Part shown: one piece after another, positions 1 through 9,336 of the stretch
How the letters are laid out: every line of letters begins with the position of its first letter
Position numbering within the stretch: position 1 is the first letter of the stretch
Assembly (NCBI GenBank): GCA_029263855.1
Contig: JAJUFC010000001.1
Coordinates: 124,001 to 188,000, forward strand
DNA from: Candidatus Thermochlorobacteriaceae bacterium
Lineage (GTDB): Bacteria > Bacteroidota > Chlorobiia > Chlorobiales > Thermochlorobacteraceae
Direction: 5' to 3'
DNA length: 64,000 nt
Made by a program: the position numbers and the translations under genes
The notes under the pieces: generated by a model
The model's input: only the letters and a program-made list of their open reading frames with translations
Database searches by the model: none
What the model was told of the DNA's origin: nothing

Positions 1-3
1 TAT

Positions 4-27
4 CAATTTACCGTTCAATTTACCGTT
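4..27. repeat. Perfect 12-bp tandem duplication
   Basis: The 12-base unit CAATTTACCGTT occurs twice back to back. It is followed by a looser repeat in which GCGATTT appears twice 14 bases apart. The block lies just upstream of the first gene. It could be slipped-strand duplication or part of that gene's promoter region; no function can be assigned. Confidence 0.7.
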
Positions 28-106
28 AAGCGATTTGCGTTAGGCGATTTCTGTATATTTCAGCAGTCGTGAAGTGAATAATAGGCGGAACGCCGAACCT
101 TTGCAA

Positions 107-2419
107 ATGAAACGTAATTTTAGCGCATTACCAATTCTTGTTTTCGCCGTTGTAACGCTCATTGCTTATGCCTTTTTCAGTTGTGTATTTTCTCCGATGC
201 TTCTTGCGCAAGATTCCGATTCGCGCTTCAACGATTCACTTTCCGCAACCGCACCAACCGTGCAATTTGATTCAACCCTTACTTCAAGTTCTGATTCAAC
301 CTTAAATTCACCTCCGACGTTCAATGCTTCAACAGCGAAGGACAGCGTCAAGTTTTACAAAATTCTCCTGCCGATTGCGTCGCTTTTTGCCACGCCGCAT
401 CGCATCATGGATAGCACGCGCGACTTTACCTATCATCGCCATGTCGAAGATTTCTTTGCCTTTTCACCGAACTTTTTTTTACGCGATAAAATTGAACTCG
501 GTCAGCAAAACGACTTGCTCGTGGGCGGATTGGGGGCGCGCTATCAAGCCATTTACCTCGATGAAATTTTGCTCAACGATGTGATTTCCGCGCAAGCCTT
601 TTACAATCATCTTTCCAGCGAGTCGTTCTCCGAACTCAATCTCTTCAATGGCTACGGCGCGTTTGGACTTTCTGCCTCGCCGATTGCGCTTGAATCTAAA
701 ACACAAAACATTGTCGCCGCTAAAGGATACACGAAAGCACACTACTACCAATTTTCGGGCTCGACGAACAAGATGGACATCACTTTTGCGCTCAATCTTT
801 CGGAGCGATGGAGTTTTTATGGCGGCTATGTACGCGAAGGCGCAGAAGGAATCTTTCGCAATTCGGGCGGGTTCGGCGGCGACCGCTTCGGCTCGTCCAG
901 CGAAGCCAATAAACTTCGTTTGCGCTTTCGCTATCAATACGGCGTGAAAACTTATTTCAACTTCGCACTCGAGCGCAATTCGCTCAATCTCAAACCCTTC
1001 GGCGGCGCAAACCTCTTTGAAACCATACGGCTTGGCGGCGACATCTTCTCGCCCATCAACGCCATCATTGCCAATGAATTTGCGCAACGAAAAAATACCC
1101 TCTCGCTCTACAAAGCCGAACTGCAAACCGCATTGCCGTTTATCCCCAAACGCTTTCAAGCCGATTCGCTCAACTTGTTCAAAGCGTGGGTTGCCTTCAC
1201 AGAGTTTTCCAACGCCTTTGCGCAACAGCGCGGCACAGTGTTCAGAGACTTCGAGGCGTCTTCGCGGCTCACATTTGGCGCAACGCAATCGCTCAAACTC
1301 TTCTTCTTTTCGCTTGGATTGCGCGGCGCGTATTCGCTCGAATCGGTCGGCGACAATAACACGCTCGCAAATGCGCTTGCTCAAAACATCAAGCCAAACT
1401 TGAACACCGTTGAACTAACCGCAAGCGCGAAGACGACCTTCGCAAATCTCATTTTCGGCGAGGCGTTGGAACTTGGCGCGTCGCTGGCTTCAACCACGAA
1501 GACCATCACGAACACCTTTGGGCAGAATTTTACGACGAGTTTTCTCTCGACGGGCGCGGGCGGCGAGGTGAATGTTCCGCTAACGCCCTCGCGCGAGGCA
1601 GTGCTGAAAATCTTTGCATCGCTGTCGACAACGAGCTGTGTGCCTTCGTTGCGCGAAGTTTTTTCAACAACCGATATTCAGGGAGCGCAAACATGGCAAA
1701 ATGAACGGGTGAGCCAAGCCGAATTCGGTTCAGAACTTCGTTATGCCGATGCGCTTCGGCTTCGCCTTTCTTTGCTCTCCTCGCTCGTCAACGCGCCTTA
1801 CGCCGTTGTGCAAACGCGCACGAGTGATACAACGCTTTCTCTGCGTTATCAATCGCTTCAAGGCAAGTCGCTTTCGTATTCGGGAGTGGGGTTTACGATG
1901 CAAAGTAAACTCGGTGCGATTGAATCGCACTTAAACGCGACGCTGGTTTTGGATTATTCGTTGTTTTCAAACCCTGACAATGCCTTTACGGGCGGATTGC
2001 AACTGCAAGGCGATACGATTGACGCGCGAAGCCGTCGCGTGCTGTATGTGCCGCGTTTTTATGCCAACAGCGGCATTTACTTTCGCGGCAAACTCTTTGA
2101 TGGCGCACTCGATTTGAAAGTTGGCGTTATGGGCTATGTTCAAACCGACCTTTCTGCCGCACTTCAAAACAGCGAGCGGCAATCGGCGTTTTTCTTCAAT
2201 CTCATCGAGCAAAACGGCGCACTGCGCGATAACAACTTGCAGTTCGGAACGCTTCGCCCGAAAGCGACGCTCGACGCGCAACTTTGGGCGGGCATTGGCA
2301 GCGGCATGATTTTCTTTTTCGTTGAGAACATTTTTGATACGCCTGTTTTTCGTGCGCCGTTTTTTCCGATTTACGCGCGTGCATTTCGCTTAGGTGTTAA
2401 TTGGGAAATTTTGGATTGA
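107..2419 (+). CDS. TonB-dependent receptor-like outer-membrane protein
   Basis: Predicted outer-membrane beta-barrel of 770 residues. I start it at the ATG at 107, because this puts a signal peptide (MKRNFSALPILVFAVV... ending SPMLLAQ) at the N-terminus; an in-frame GTG at 74 would add 11 polar residues. Residues about 100-200 resemble a TonB receptor plug (LLVGGLGARYQAIYLDEI, then an N-H-L rich stretch). The rest is an alternating aromatic/polar pattern typical of barrel strands, ending in a hydrophobic Trp-containing strand (RLGVNWEILD). No carboxypeptidase-like N-terminal domain or clear TonB box is visible, and no SusD partner lies next to it. The substrate is unknown. A porin-like role without TonB is the main alternative. 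Confidence 0.7.
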   Translation: MKRNFSALPILVFAVVTLIAYAFFSCVFSPMLLAQDSDSRFNDSLSATAPTVQFDSTLTSSSDSTLNSPPTFNASTAKDSVKFYKILLPIASLFATPHRIMDSTRDFTYHRHVEDFFAFSPNFFLRDKIELGQQNDLLVGGLGARYQAIYLDEILLNDVISAQAFYNHLSSESFSELNLFNGYGAFGLSASPIALESKTQNIVAAKGYTKAHYYQFSGSTNKMDITFALNLSERWSFYGGYVREGAEGIFRNSGGFGGDRFGSSSEANKLRLRFRYQYGVKTYFNFALERNSLNLKPFGGANLFETIRLGGDIFSPINAIIANEFAQRKNTLSLYKAELQTALPFIPKRFQADSLNLFKAWVAFTEFSNAFAQQRGTVFRDFEASSRLTFGATQSLKLFFFSLGLRGAYSLESVGDNNTLANALAQNIKPNLNTVELTASAKTTFANLIFGEALELGASLASTTKTITNTFGQNFTTSFLSTGAGGEVNVPLTPSREAVLKIFASLSTTSCVPSLREVFSTTDIQGAQTWQNERVSQAEFGSELRYADALRLRLSLLSSLVNAPYAVVQTRTSDTTLSLRYQSLQGKSLSYSGVGFTMQSKLGAIESHLNATLVLDYSLFSNPDNAFTGGLQLQGDTIDARSRRVLYVPRFYANSGIYFRGKLFDGALDLKVGVMGYVQTDLSAALQNSERQSAFFFNLIEQNGALRDNNLQFGTLRPKATLDAQLWAGIGSGMIFFFVENIFDTPVFRAPFFPIYARAFRLGVNWEILD

Positions 2420-2469
2420 AGATATGTGTATGCTACTTTGAACTTTAACTTCACTGATAAAAAACTCAC

Positions 2470-3348
2470 ATGGAATCTTGGCTCGGCTCCATTGCGCTCG
2501 GCTTATGTTACGGCTTTTTGGCAATGGGCGTTTATATCACGATGCGCATTTACAATTTCCCTGACATTACCGCCGACGGCAGTCTAACGCTTGGCGCAAG
2601 TGTTACGGCGGCGATGCTGGTTTCGGGCGCACCTCCAATTCTCGCCGTCGTTGTTGCCAGCACAGCAGGCTTTTTTGCAGGCACACTCACAGGTGTGATT
2701 CACACCAAATTGCGTGTCAATGGATTGCTTTCGGGAATTTTGGTAACAACCGCGCTCTATTCTATCAACCTTCGCATTATGGGGCGCGCGAATGTTCCAC
2801 TCTTGACCGTTCCAAACATCATTACACCATTTGAAAAAACGCTCTCTGCACTTCCCAAATATGCCATCGCGCTGATTTTCTTCTCGCTTATGATTCTGTT
2901 GATTTGGGCAGTTTTGGCGGTGATTTTCAAAACCAACTTTGGATTGGCGATGCGTGCGACAGGCGATAACGAAACCATGATTGCCGCACAAGGCGTGGAT
3001 ACGGACTTTATGAAAATTGTCGGCATCGGACTTTCCAACGTACTGATTGCGCTTTCAGGCTCGCTCGTCGCGCAGTATCAAGGCTTTGCGGATATTGGCA
3101 TGGGGATTGGGATTATCGTCTTCGGGTTGGCAAGCGTGATTATCGGCGAGTCGCTCATTTTCGGCGCACGCCGTAAGGTCGGGGTTACGGGATTGCTGTT
3201 GCTTGTAGTGGCAGGCGCGATTGTCTTTCGTATGCTGGTGGCGTTCGCGCTCTACATTGGCTTAGACCCGATTGATTTCAAACTCATCACCGCTGTTTTT
3301 GTGCTGATTGCCGTCGGCTTGCCGCAACTCCGTGCGAGATTAAAGTGA
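2470..3348 (+). CDS. ABC transporter permease, TrpY/COG4120 type
   Basis: Integral inner-membrane protein of 292 residues with about eight to nine hydrophobic segments and the motif NFPDITADGSLTLGA near residue 30. That motif is typical of the uncharacterised/tryptophan-type ABC permease family (TrpY-like, related to branched-chain amino-acid permeases). Such permeases normally work with a periplasmic binding protein (TrpX-like) and an ATPase (TrpZ-like). Neither lies beside it, so its partners must be elsewhere or lost. The substrate cannot be read from sequence. The next gene begins about 57 bp downstream on the same strand. Confidence 0.75.
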   Translation: MESWLGSIALGLCYGFLAMGVYITMRIYNFPDITADGSLTLGASVTAAMLVSGAPPILAVVVASTAGFFAGTLTGVIHTKLRVNGLLSGILVTTALYSINLRIMGRANVPLLTVPNIITPFEKTLSALPKYAIALIFFSLMILLIWAVLAVIFKTNFGLAMRATGDNETMIAAQGVDTDFMKIVGIGLSNVLIALSGSLVAQYQGFADIGMGIGIIVFGLASVIIGESLIFGARRKVGVTGLLLLVVAGAIVFRMLVAFALYIGLDPIDFKLITAVFVLIAVGLPQLRARLK

Positions 3349-3404
3349 GTTTTTGCTTATATTACCTAAACATAAATAGCACTACACCCACACATTCAAA
3401 AGCC

Positions 3405-3770
3405 ATGCTCAAAAAAACAATTTTAGTGGTTGATGACGAAGAATTGATTCGAGAGTTGCTTGCTGACGCACTAAGCGGCGAGTTCAACATTCTTTCTGCG
3501 AGCGATGGCGAAGAGGCACTTTCACTTTATGAGCAACACCAAAATGAAGTTGTGCTGGTGATTACGGACTTGATTATGCCGAAAATGCGCGGCGATGAGT
3601 TGGCGGAAAAATTGCGCGAACTCCGCCAGACGCTTCCTATCATTTTCATTTCAGGCTATGAGCGCGAAATAGAAACCGACGGGCTTCTTGCCAAAGGGCG
3701 TGCGGCGTTTCTTCCAAAGCCGTTTGATATTACAAGTTTGAGCTCAACCCTCCGTGAAGTCTTAGTTTAA
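3405..3770 (+). CDS. Single-domain response regulator (CheY-like)
   Basis: A stand-alone receiver domain of 121 residues with no output domain. The N-terminal acidic pair is in VVDDEE, the phospho-acceptor aspartate in VITDLIMPKMRG, the switch Ser in IIFISGYE and the conserved Lys in FLPKPFD, so all phosphotransfer residues are present. I start at the ATG at 3405 (MLKKTILVVDD). An in-frame GTG at 3345 overlaps the preceding permease and would add a tail unlike the family. No kinase lies next to it; it may receive phosphate from one of the window's four histidine kinases, but this is not shown. Confidence 0.85.
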   Translation: MLKKTILVVDDEELIRELLADALSGEFNILSASDGEEALSLYEQHQNEVVLVITDLIMPKMRGDELAEKLRELRQTLPIIFISGYEREIETDGLLAKGRAAFLPKPFDITSLSSTLREVLV

Positions 3771-3951
3771 GGCTTGATTTGAACGAAACTTATCCGATTG
3801 AAACAGAGTTCTCACTTCGTTCATACCCTAAATGAGTATTTCATATTTCTGTCTTTTTGCACTTATTACAATAACTTTAATTAAAATATTCAAAAGTTTG
3901 TTTTCGTTAAGTTAGTGTTTCATAAAACATTCCAAGACCTTTCGCAGAACT

Positions 3952-6264
3952 ATGCAACAACAGCGGCACGACAGTCAGTCCATAAAATTTGAGCGGCAAA
4001 TAGACGATGCGTTTGACTACCTTCGCGAAAAGACAGGCATTTTTGTTCCGCCCGAAGACATTCACAGTTTCATCAGACACGAAGACCTTCCAAAAGAGAA
4101 AGTGCTTTTCCACATGGAGCGCATTGGACAATCCTTCCACCTTTCTTTGCGCCAAATGCTCCTTTCCGAACCGCACCTTCATCACGAGAAAGCAAAACAT
4201 TTCTTCTTTTTTATGGAGGATGAACTTTGTTTTGCTGAGACTTTCGACGATCGACGAAAAGGAATCACGCTCAAAAATTTTGCAACGAGAAAGACAGAAT
4301 TTCTCAGCGTTCAAGACCTCTTCAAAAAAGAAAAGGAACTGAGCGTGCTCGTTTTTGATGGCGAGTTAGATTCGTTCTTAGCGACGGAAGAGCACCAAAC
4401 GCCGCTTCGCGACAAGGAAGAGTCCCATAATAATCATCACGAACATGGGCATCATGGCGGCGGACACGGGCACGGGCATGAAATTGATGTGAAATATCTT
4501 TTCAGCAAACTCTTCAAATTGTTCAAAGAGGAAAAAAAAGATTTCACGGTGGTATTGGCTTACGCGGTGATGGTCGGGCTGATGTCGCTGGTGGTGCCGC
4601 TGTCGGCGTCAGCGATTGTCAATTCAGTTATGCTTGGGCTTTCGTCGCAATTGGCGATGCTGTGCATTTTAGTGGCGATTGGCTTGTTGATTGTTGGCAT
4701 CTTTGATGTGATGAAGCGATATGTTTCGGATATTTTGCAACGCCGCATTTTTGTGCGCACATCGTTTGATATTGCCTATCGCTTGCCGCGCATGACGCAG
4801 TCTGCTTTCAATCAAGAATATGCACCCGAAGTTGTCAATCGCTTCTTCGATGTGCTAACGATTCAAAAAACCATCGGTAAATTTTTGCTCGATGGCACAG
4901 GCTCGGGGCTCGTGATTATCATTGGCTTAATTCTGCTTGCCGTCTATCATCCCTTCTTTATTCTCTTCGACCTTGCCTTGCTCGCCTTTGTGCCGATTGT
5001 GATTTTCGTTTTGGGGCAAAACGGGTTAGAAACGAGCATTAAAGAATCCAAGAAGAAATACGCGCTCGTTTCGTGGTTCGAAGAAATTGCGCGATGCCAA
5101 GTGAGTTTCAAGTTGTTCGCCAAACCAGAGTTTGTGTATCAACGTGTCGATTCGATTGCAGTCAATTATGTTGAGGCACGCCATAAGCACTTTTTAGTCT
5201 TGGCGCGACAGATGGTTGGGTCGGCAGTGTTTCGGACGGCGGCAACGGTCGGCGTGCTCGGGCTTGGCGGCGCGTTAGTGCTCAATGAACAACTCACGAT
5301 TGGCGAACTTGTTGCCGCAGAACTCGTGGTGATTGCCATGCTCGGCGCGATTGAAAAACTCATTGAGCAATTTGAAAACCACTACGACCTCTTCACGGCG
5401 ATTGACAAAGTCTCGCATCTCGTCGATAGACCGCTCGAACCCAGCGGCGGCGAGCCTCCGCCAAAGTTTGAAGGTGCTGTTCCAATTTCATTCAAAAATG
5501 TAGAATTTGGATATGATGATCACCGCAAAGTTTTGAAAGGCATTACACTTGAAATTGCCAAAGGCGCGCGCGTTAGCCTTGTCGGCGCGAGCGGTTCAGG
5601 CAAAACCACGCTTGCAAGTTTGCTTTTAGGACTTTACGAGCCTTCACGCGGAAAAATCATGCTTGGTGATTACGACATCAGCCGCATTAGCCTTGATGGG
5701 CTTCGCCAAACTGTCGGCATCGTGTTGGAAGCAAACGAGCTCTTCGACGGCACAATCGAAGAAAACATCACGATGGGGCGCGACTTTTCATATGAGCGAC
5801 TCGTTTGGGCACTCAAAACCGCCCAACTTTATGATGAAGTCTACTCGCTCGACGACGGACTTAAAACGCATCTTGTGCCGATGGGGCAAAACATCTCTAT
5901 CGGTATGCGTCGCCGAATTATGTTTGCCCGCACGATTATTGGCAAGCCAAAACTCTTGATTTTAGATGAATGTTTCGGCGGCATTGAAGAAAGCGTCAAA
6001 CTGGACCTTATTCAAGCCCTCTACAGTGAAAAAAGTTGGACGATTGTTGACATTGCGCACGATGCCGAACTGATTCGCCGCTCTGAAATGATTTATGTGT
6101 TGAAAGATGGCAAAATTTTAGAGCAAGGCATGCCCTTCGAACTTGCGCTCAAAGAAGGAACGCTCTTTGAGCGGCTCTTCCCAGAATTAGTGCGCCAAAC
6201 GCGAGAAGAAAAAGCCGCAATAGAAATGGCAGTGAAATCCGTTCAACTTAACATCACGAAATAA
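3952..6264 (+). CDS. ABC exporter (fused permease and ATPase) with His-rich linker
   Basis: Half-transporter of 770 residues, first gene of a three-gene exporter. Residues 1-160 form a soluble N-terminal region of unknown fold without the Cys-His pair of a C39 bacteriocin peptidase. Residues about 160-178 are strongly His-rich (HEHGHHGGGHGHGH). About six membrane helices follow (about 200-470), then the nucleotide-binding domain: Walker A GASGSGKTT near 545, Walker B LLILDECFGG near 668 with its catalytic Glu, and an H-loop His in IAHD. The signature motif reads ISIGM instead of LSGGQ, which is divergent. HlyD and TolC genes follow 14 and 80 bp apart, so it probably drives type I-like export across both membranes. 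Cargo is not identifiable; lack of a peptidase argues against classical double-glycine peptide processing. Confidence 0.8.
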   Translation: MQQQRHDSQSIKFERQIDDAFDYLREKTGIFVPPEDIHSFIRHEDLPKEKVLFHMERIGQSFHLSLRQMLLSEPHLHHEKAKHFFFFMEDELCFAETFDDRRKGITLKNFATRKTEFLSVQDLFKKEKELSVLVFDGELDSFLATEEHQTPLRDKEESHNNHHEHGHHGGGHGHGHEIDVKYLFSKLFKLFKEEKKDFTVVLAYAVMVGLMSLVVPLSASAIVNSVMLGLSSQLAMLCILVAIGLLIVGIFDVMKRYVSDILQRRIFVRTSFDIAYRLPRMTQSAFNQEYAPEVVNRFFDVLTIQKTIGKFLLDGTGSGLVIIIGLILLAVYHPFFILFDLALLAFVPIVIFVLGQNGLETSIKESKKKYALVSWFEEIARCQVSFKLFAKPEFVYQRVDSIAVNYVEARHKHFLVLARQMVGSAVFRTAATVGVLGLGGALVLNEQLTIGELVAAELVVIAMLGAIEKLIEQFENHYDLFTAIDKVSHLVDRPLEPSGGEPPPKFEGAVPISFKNVEFGYDDHRKVLKGITLEIAKGARVSLVGASGSGKTTLASLLLGLYEPSRGKIMLGDYDISRISLDGLRQTVGIVLEANELFDGTIEENITMGRDFSYERLVWALKTAQLYDEVYSLDDGLKTHLVPMGQNISIGMRRRIMFARTIIGKPKLLILDECFGGIEESVKLDLIQALYSEKSWTIVDIAHDAELIRRSEMIYVLKDGKILEQGMPFELALKEGTLFERLFPELVRQTREEKAAIEMAVKSVQLNITK

Positions 6265-6278
6265 CAAGACACCGCGCC

Positions 6279-7625
6279 ATGACGAACAAAGAAAGCAAAG
6301 CGATTGCACATGCGAACGGGCAAAACGCAAACCCCGATGCCTTAGTGGTCAAAAACGGACACAGCGAGGTCGTGCCGCAATACGCGGGTGGATTGCCTAT
6401 TCCGCATTATTACACGACAGCACTTCGCATTGTGAGAACACCGAACAATGCCATTCCGCTTGCGCGCGGCGTTATTTTAACCCTCGTCGGGTTTGTTATC
6501 ATTCTGATTGTCGCACCTTGGATTCAAAACGTGGCAGGCTCGGGGACTGTAACCTCGTTTTCTCCTGACCAACGTCCGCAAACGGTCGATGCGCTCATTG
6601 ATGGGCGGATTGAGCAGTGGTATGTTCAAGAAGGTGATTACGTCAAAAAAGGCGATACGATTGTTGTTCTGCGGGATATTGACACAAAATTTTTAGACCC
6701 CAACTTCCAAAAGTATCAAGCCGTGATTCGCGACAACGAAGTGCAAGAGGCTAATTTGGAAGTGGTGATTTCCAAACAAAAAGTGATTCAAGCCAAACAA
6801 AAACTCTACGCTGCAGAAGCCGCAGTTATCAACGCGAACATCGATGCCGCCACTGCACGTATTCGTTATGAGCGTGCTGAATCGCTCTTCGTGCAAGGGC
6901 TTGCCTCGAAGCGTGAAGTAGAAACAAACTTGCTTGCGCTTCAAAAAGCCATTAACGACTCTGTAAAAGCTTTGACAGGCTTGGAAGTCGAGCGTCAAGC
7001 CCTTGCCAACGCCGAAACTGAATACCAAGCAAAGCAACGTGTTGCGCAAGCCAAAATCGCCAAAGCTGATTTAGAACTCGGAAATGTAACAAGCCGTCGC
7101 GATTTCGGCGTGATGCTCTCACCGATTGACGGCTACATTACGCGCATCATGCAAGTCGGCGACGGACAAGCCGTCAAGAAAAATGATAAACTCGCTATCA
7201 TCGTGCCTGAAACTGAGGATATTGCGGCAGAAATTTTTATCGGCAGTCTCGATGCCGCCATCATTGATACCGGACGAAAAGCCCGCTTGCAATTTGCAGG
7301 ATTTCCTGCCATTCAAGCACCCGGCGGTGGCTTTCCCGATTTTGCAATCGGCACATTTGGCGGCATTGTCAAAGTCGTCGATGCGGTCGATGATGGCTCT
7401 GGTAAGTATCGCGTTCTCGTTGTGCCCGACCCGAACGATAAGCCTTGGCCTTCGCGGCAATACTTACGTCAAGGCACAGAAGTTACCGGTTGGATTCTCC
7501 TCAACGAAGTTCCGCTTGGATATGAATTCTGGCGACAGCTCAATGGCTTCCCGCCGATTATTCCTGTAAAAGCAGGCAAAGCAAGCGACGGTAAAGCCAA
7601 GCCGCCACTTTCAAAAGTGAAGTGA
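6279..7625 (+). CDS. HlyD-family periplasmic adaptor
   Basis: Membrane-fusion protein of 448 residues linking the ABC protein to the outer-membrane channel. After a polar N-terminus of about 65 residues comes one membrane anchor (VILTLVGFVIILIVAPWI). The first half of a biotinyl-lipoyl domain follows (DALIDGRIEQWYVQEGDYV), then a long alpha-helical/coiled-coil hairpin rich in A, Q, K and E (about residues 145-270), the second lipoyl half (MLSPIDGYI) and a beta-barrel domain. This order is the standard HlyD/EmrA layout. It starts 14 bp after the ABC gene and ends 65 bp before the TolC gene, so the three are very probably co-transcribed. Confidence 0.87.
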   Translation: MTNKESKAIAHANGQNANPDALVVKNGHSEVVPQYAGGLPIPHYYTTALRIVRTPNNAIPLARGVILTLVGFVIILIVAPWIQNVAGSGTVTSFSPDQRPQTVDALIDGRIEQWYVQEGDYVKKGDTIVVLRDIDTKFLDPNFQKYQAVIRDNEVQEANLEVVISKQKVIQAKQKLYAAEAAVINANIDAATARIRYERAESLFVQGLASKREVETNLLALQKAINDSVKALTGLEVERQALANAETEYQAKQRVAQAKIAKADLELGNVTSRRDFGVMLSPIDGYITRIMQVGDGQAVKKNDKLAIIVPETEDIAAEIFIGSLDAAIIDTGRKARLQFAGFPAIQAPGGGFPDFAIGTFGGIVKVVDAVDDGSGKYRVLVVPDPNDKPWPSRQYLRQGTEVTGWILLNEVPLGYEFWRQLNGFPPIIPVKAGKASDGKAKPPLSKVK

Positions 7626-7690
7626 GAAGTGAGTAAGTATCTCTTTTATGACGCTGAACTTTTCATTTTGAACTTCATCACGAAAAAACT

Positions 7691-9109
7691 GTGTCAAAAC
7701 TTTTCATCGGCTCTTTATTAGTTCTTCTTTCTTGGGCGTTGCCACTCTCGGCGCAATCGCAACGCTTTTATGTGATGTCGAGCGATTCCATCACGATTGA
7801 GCAGTTCCTTGATGTTGTGCTTCAAGCCAATCCGACTTCCATTTCGGCAGAATTAGAAAATGATGTTGCCTCTGCGACACTTCGCAACGCGCAAGGCGGC
7901 TTCGACCCTACATTCAACTTAGAATACGAATACAAAACAAAAGACGGCGCGCCTACTGCCGATGTGCTCAATGCGGGATTGGAACTGCCGCTTTCAACGC
8001 TCTTCGGTCCGAAATTCATCGCCAAATACAAACGCGGCGAAGGTTCGCGCATCAGCAACGTGGATAGAACCGTCGGCGACGGCGAAGCCAGCGTCGGCAT
8101 AAAAGCGCCGCTGTTGCAAGGCATCTTCACGGACAAACGTCGCGCCTCGCTCGCCAAAGCGAATTTCAGGCTCGACCTCGCCAAAGCCAATCAACGCGAA
8201 CAGCAAAACGAACTTCTGCGCGAAGCCTCGCTCGCTTATTGGAGTTGGGCGGAAGCCTACGGACAAATGGACGTCGCCAAAGCCGTGCTTGACCTTGCCA
8301 TCGGGCGATACAAGGGCATTGCCGAGCGCGCCCGACGCGGCGAAGCGGCTCCGATCGATTCCGTTGAAGCCTTGCTCGAAGTCGAAAAACGTCGCGGCGA
8401 TTTTCTCAAAGCCGAGCGCAAAGCCGAATCCGCCACCATCAAACTTTCAGTGTTTCTGTGGAATCCCGATGGCACGCCTCGCCCCTTGACCGCTATGCCC
8501 GCCAAATTGCCGCCACTGCCGAGCGTTTCCGCCTTTCAGATTCAAAACGACAAGCGTCTCGCGCTCGTCCAACGCCCTGAAATCGGTCAAATCGAATTCG
8601 AGCAACGCTCCGCCAGCGTCGATCTTGCCTTCAACTCGGAATTTCAACGCCCGTTCATTGAACTGAGCGCGGAAGCGATGCAGTATAAGTTCTCGACCTT
8701 CGGCGTGAATGATTATCGTTTCGGTCTGACGGTTTCGCAACCGCTCTTTTTCCGCGAAGCCAACTCGAACGTGCAACTCGCCGAAATCAAAGTCCGACGC
8801 ACTGAACTCAAACGCTTGGAAATCGAGCGAAAGGTTTTGGCAAGCGTCGATGACGCCGTTTCAGCCATTGAGCGTGCCAAAGAGCGGGTGGAAGTGGCGG
8901 AGCGCGAAGTGCAATATGCCTATCTCGTTCAAGAGGGCGAGCGACGCAAATTTCAAATCGGCGAAAGCACCGTGCTCATTCTGAACCTGCGCGAGCGTGC
9001 CACCGCTGAAGCCCAAAATAAACTCGTCGAAGCCCGTGCCGATTACCTGCGCGCCATCAGCGATTACCTCTGGGCAACGGGACGCATTCAAGAGAAGTGG
9101 GTGAGATAA
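7691..9109 (+). CDS. TolC-family outer-membrane channel
   Basis: Outer-membrane efflux protein of 472 residues. It starts at GTG (7691), giving a signal peptide (MSKLFIGSLLVLLSWALPLSAQ). Two long helical repeats rich in Ala, Glu, Arg and Leu flank barrel-like segments, as in TolC/OEP proteins. The phrase QANPTSISAELENDVASATLRNA-like near residue 45 is the usual N-terminal helix start, and AEAQNKLVEARADYLRAISDY near the C-terminus is its counterpart. As third gene of the operon it should form the exit duct for the ABC-HlyD pair. Confidence 0.85.
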   Translation: MSKLFIGSLLVLLSWALPLSAQSQRFYVMSSDSITIEQFLDVVLQANPTSISAELENDVASATLRNAQGGFDPTFNLEYEYKTKDGAPTADVLNAGLELPLSTLFGPKFIAKYKRGEGSRISNVDRTVGDGEASVGIKAPLLQGIFTDKRRASLAKANFRLDLAKANQREQQNELLREASLAYWSWAEAYGQMDVAKAVLDLAIGRYKGIAERARRGEAAPIDSVEALLEVEKRRGDFLKAERKAESATIKLSVFLWNPDGTPRPLTAMPAKLPPLPSVSAFQIQNDKRLALVQRPEIGQIEFEQRSASVDLAFNSEFQRPFIELSAEAMQYKFSTFGVNDYRFGLTVSQPLFFREANSNVQLAEIKVRRTELKRLEIERKVLASVDDAVSAIERAKERVEVAEREVQYAYLVQEGERRKFQIGESTVLILNLRERATAEAQNKLVEARADYLRAISDYLWATGRIQEKWVR

Positions 9110-9336
9110 CATCTCACTGAATGGTTAGGTGAAGCGAAAATTCTGACTATTCTGATTTCTTCTTAACGAGACGAAAAGAAATATAAATCGGATAATAACC
9201 CCCCTCTCCTTCGCTCGTAATAACGGCGGATTAAACCCTAATTGTGCTTATCGGTATAAAATCCATTAAACTTTTCTGCCCGCTGTTTGTCAAACGGAAC
9301 AAAGTGAAACATTCAAATAGATAAAAGGCTGTTCCA

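Noticed and set aside
479-1384. Long 301-codon minus-strand frame opposite the outer-membrane receptor gene
   Set aside because: It is antisense to a clear signal-peptide/barrel gene, has no recognisable domain and odd Arg/Glu/Cys composition typical of mirror frames.
4429-4480. His-rich CAT/CAC run considered as a CRISPR-like or simple-repeat locus
   Set aside because: It is in frame within the ABC exporter and encodes the His-rich linker; no spacers or regular repeat units.
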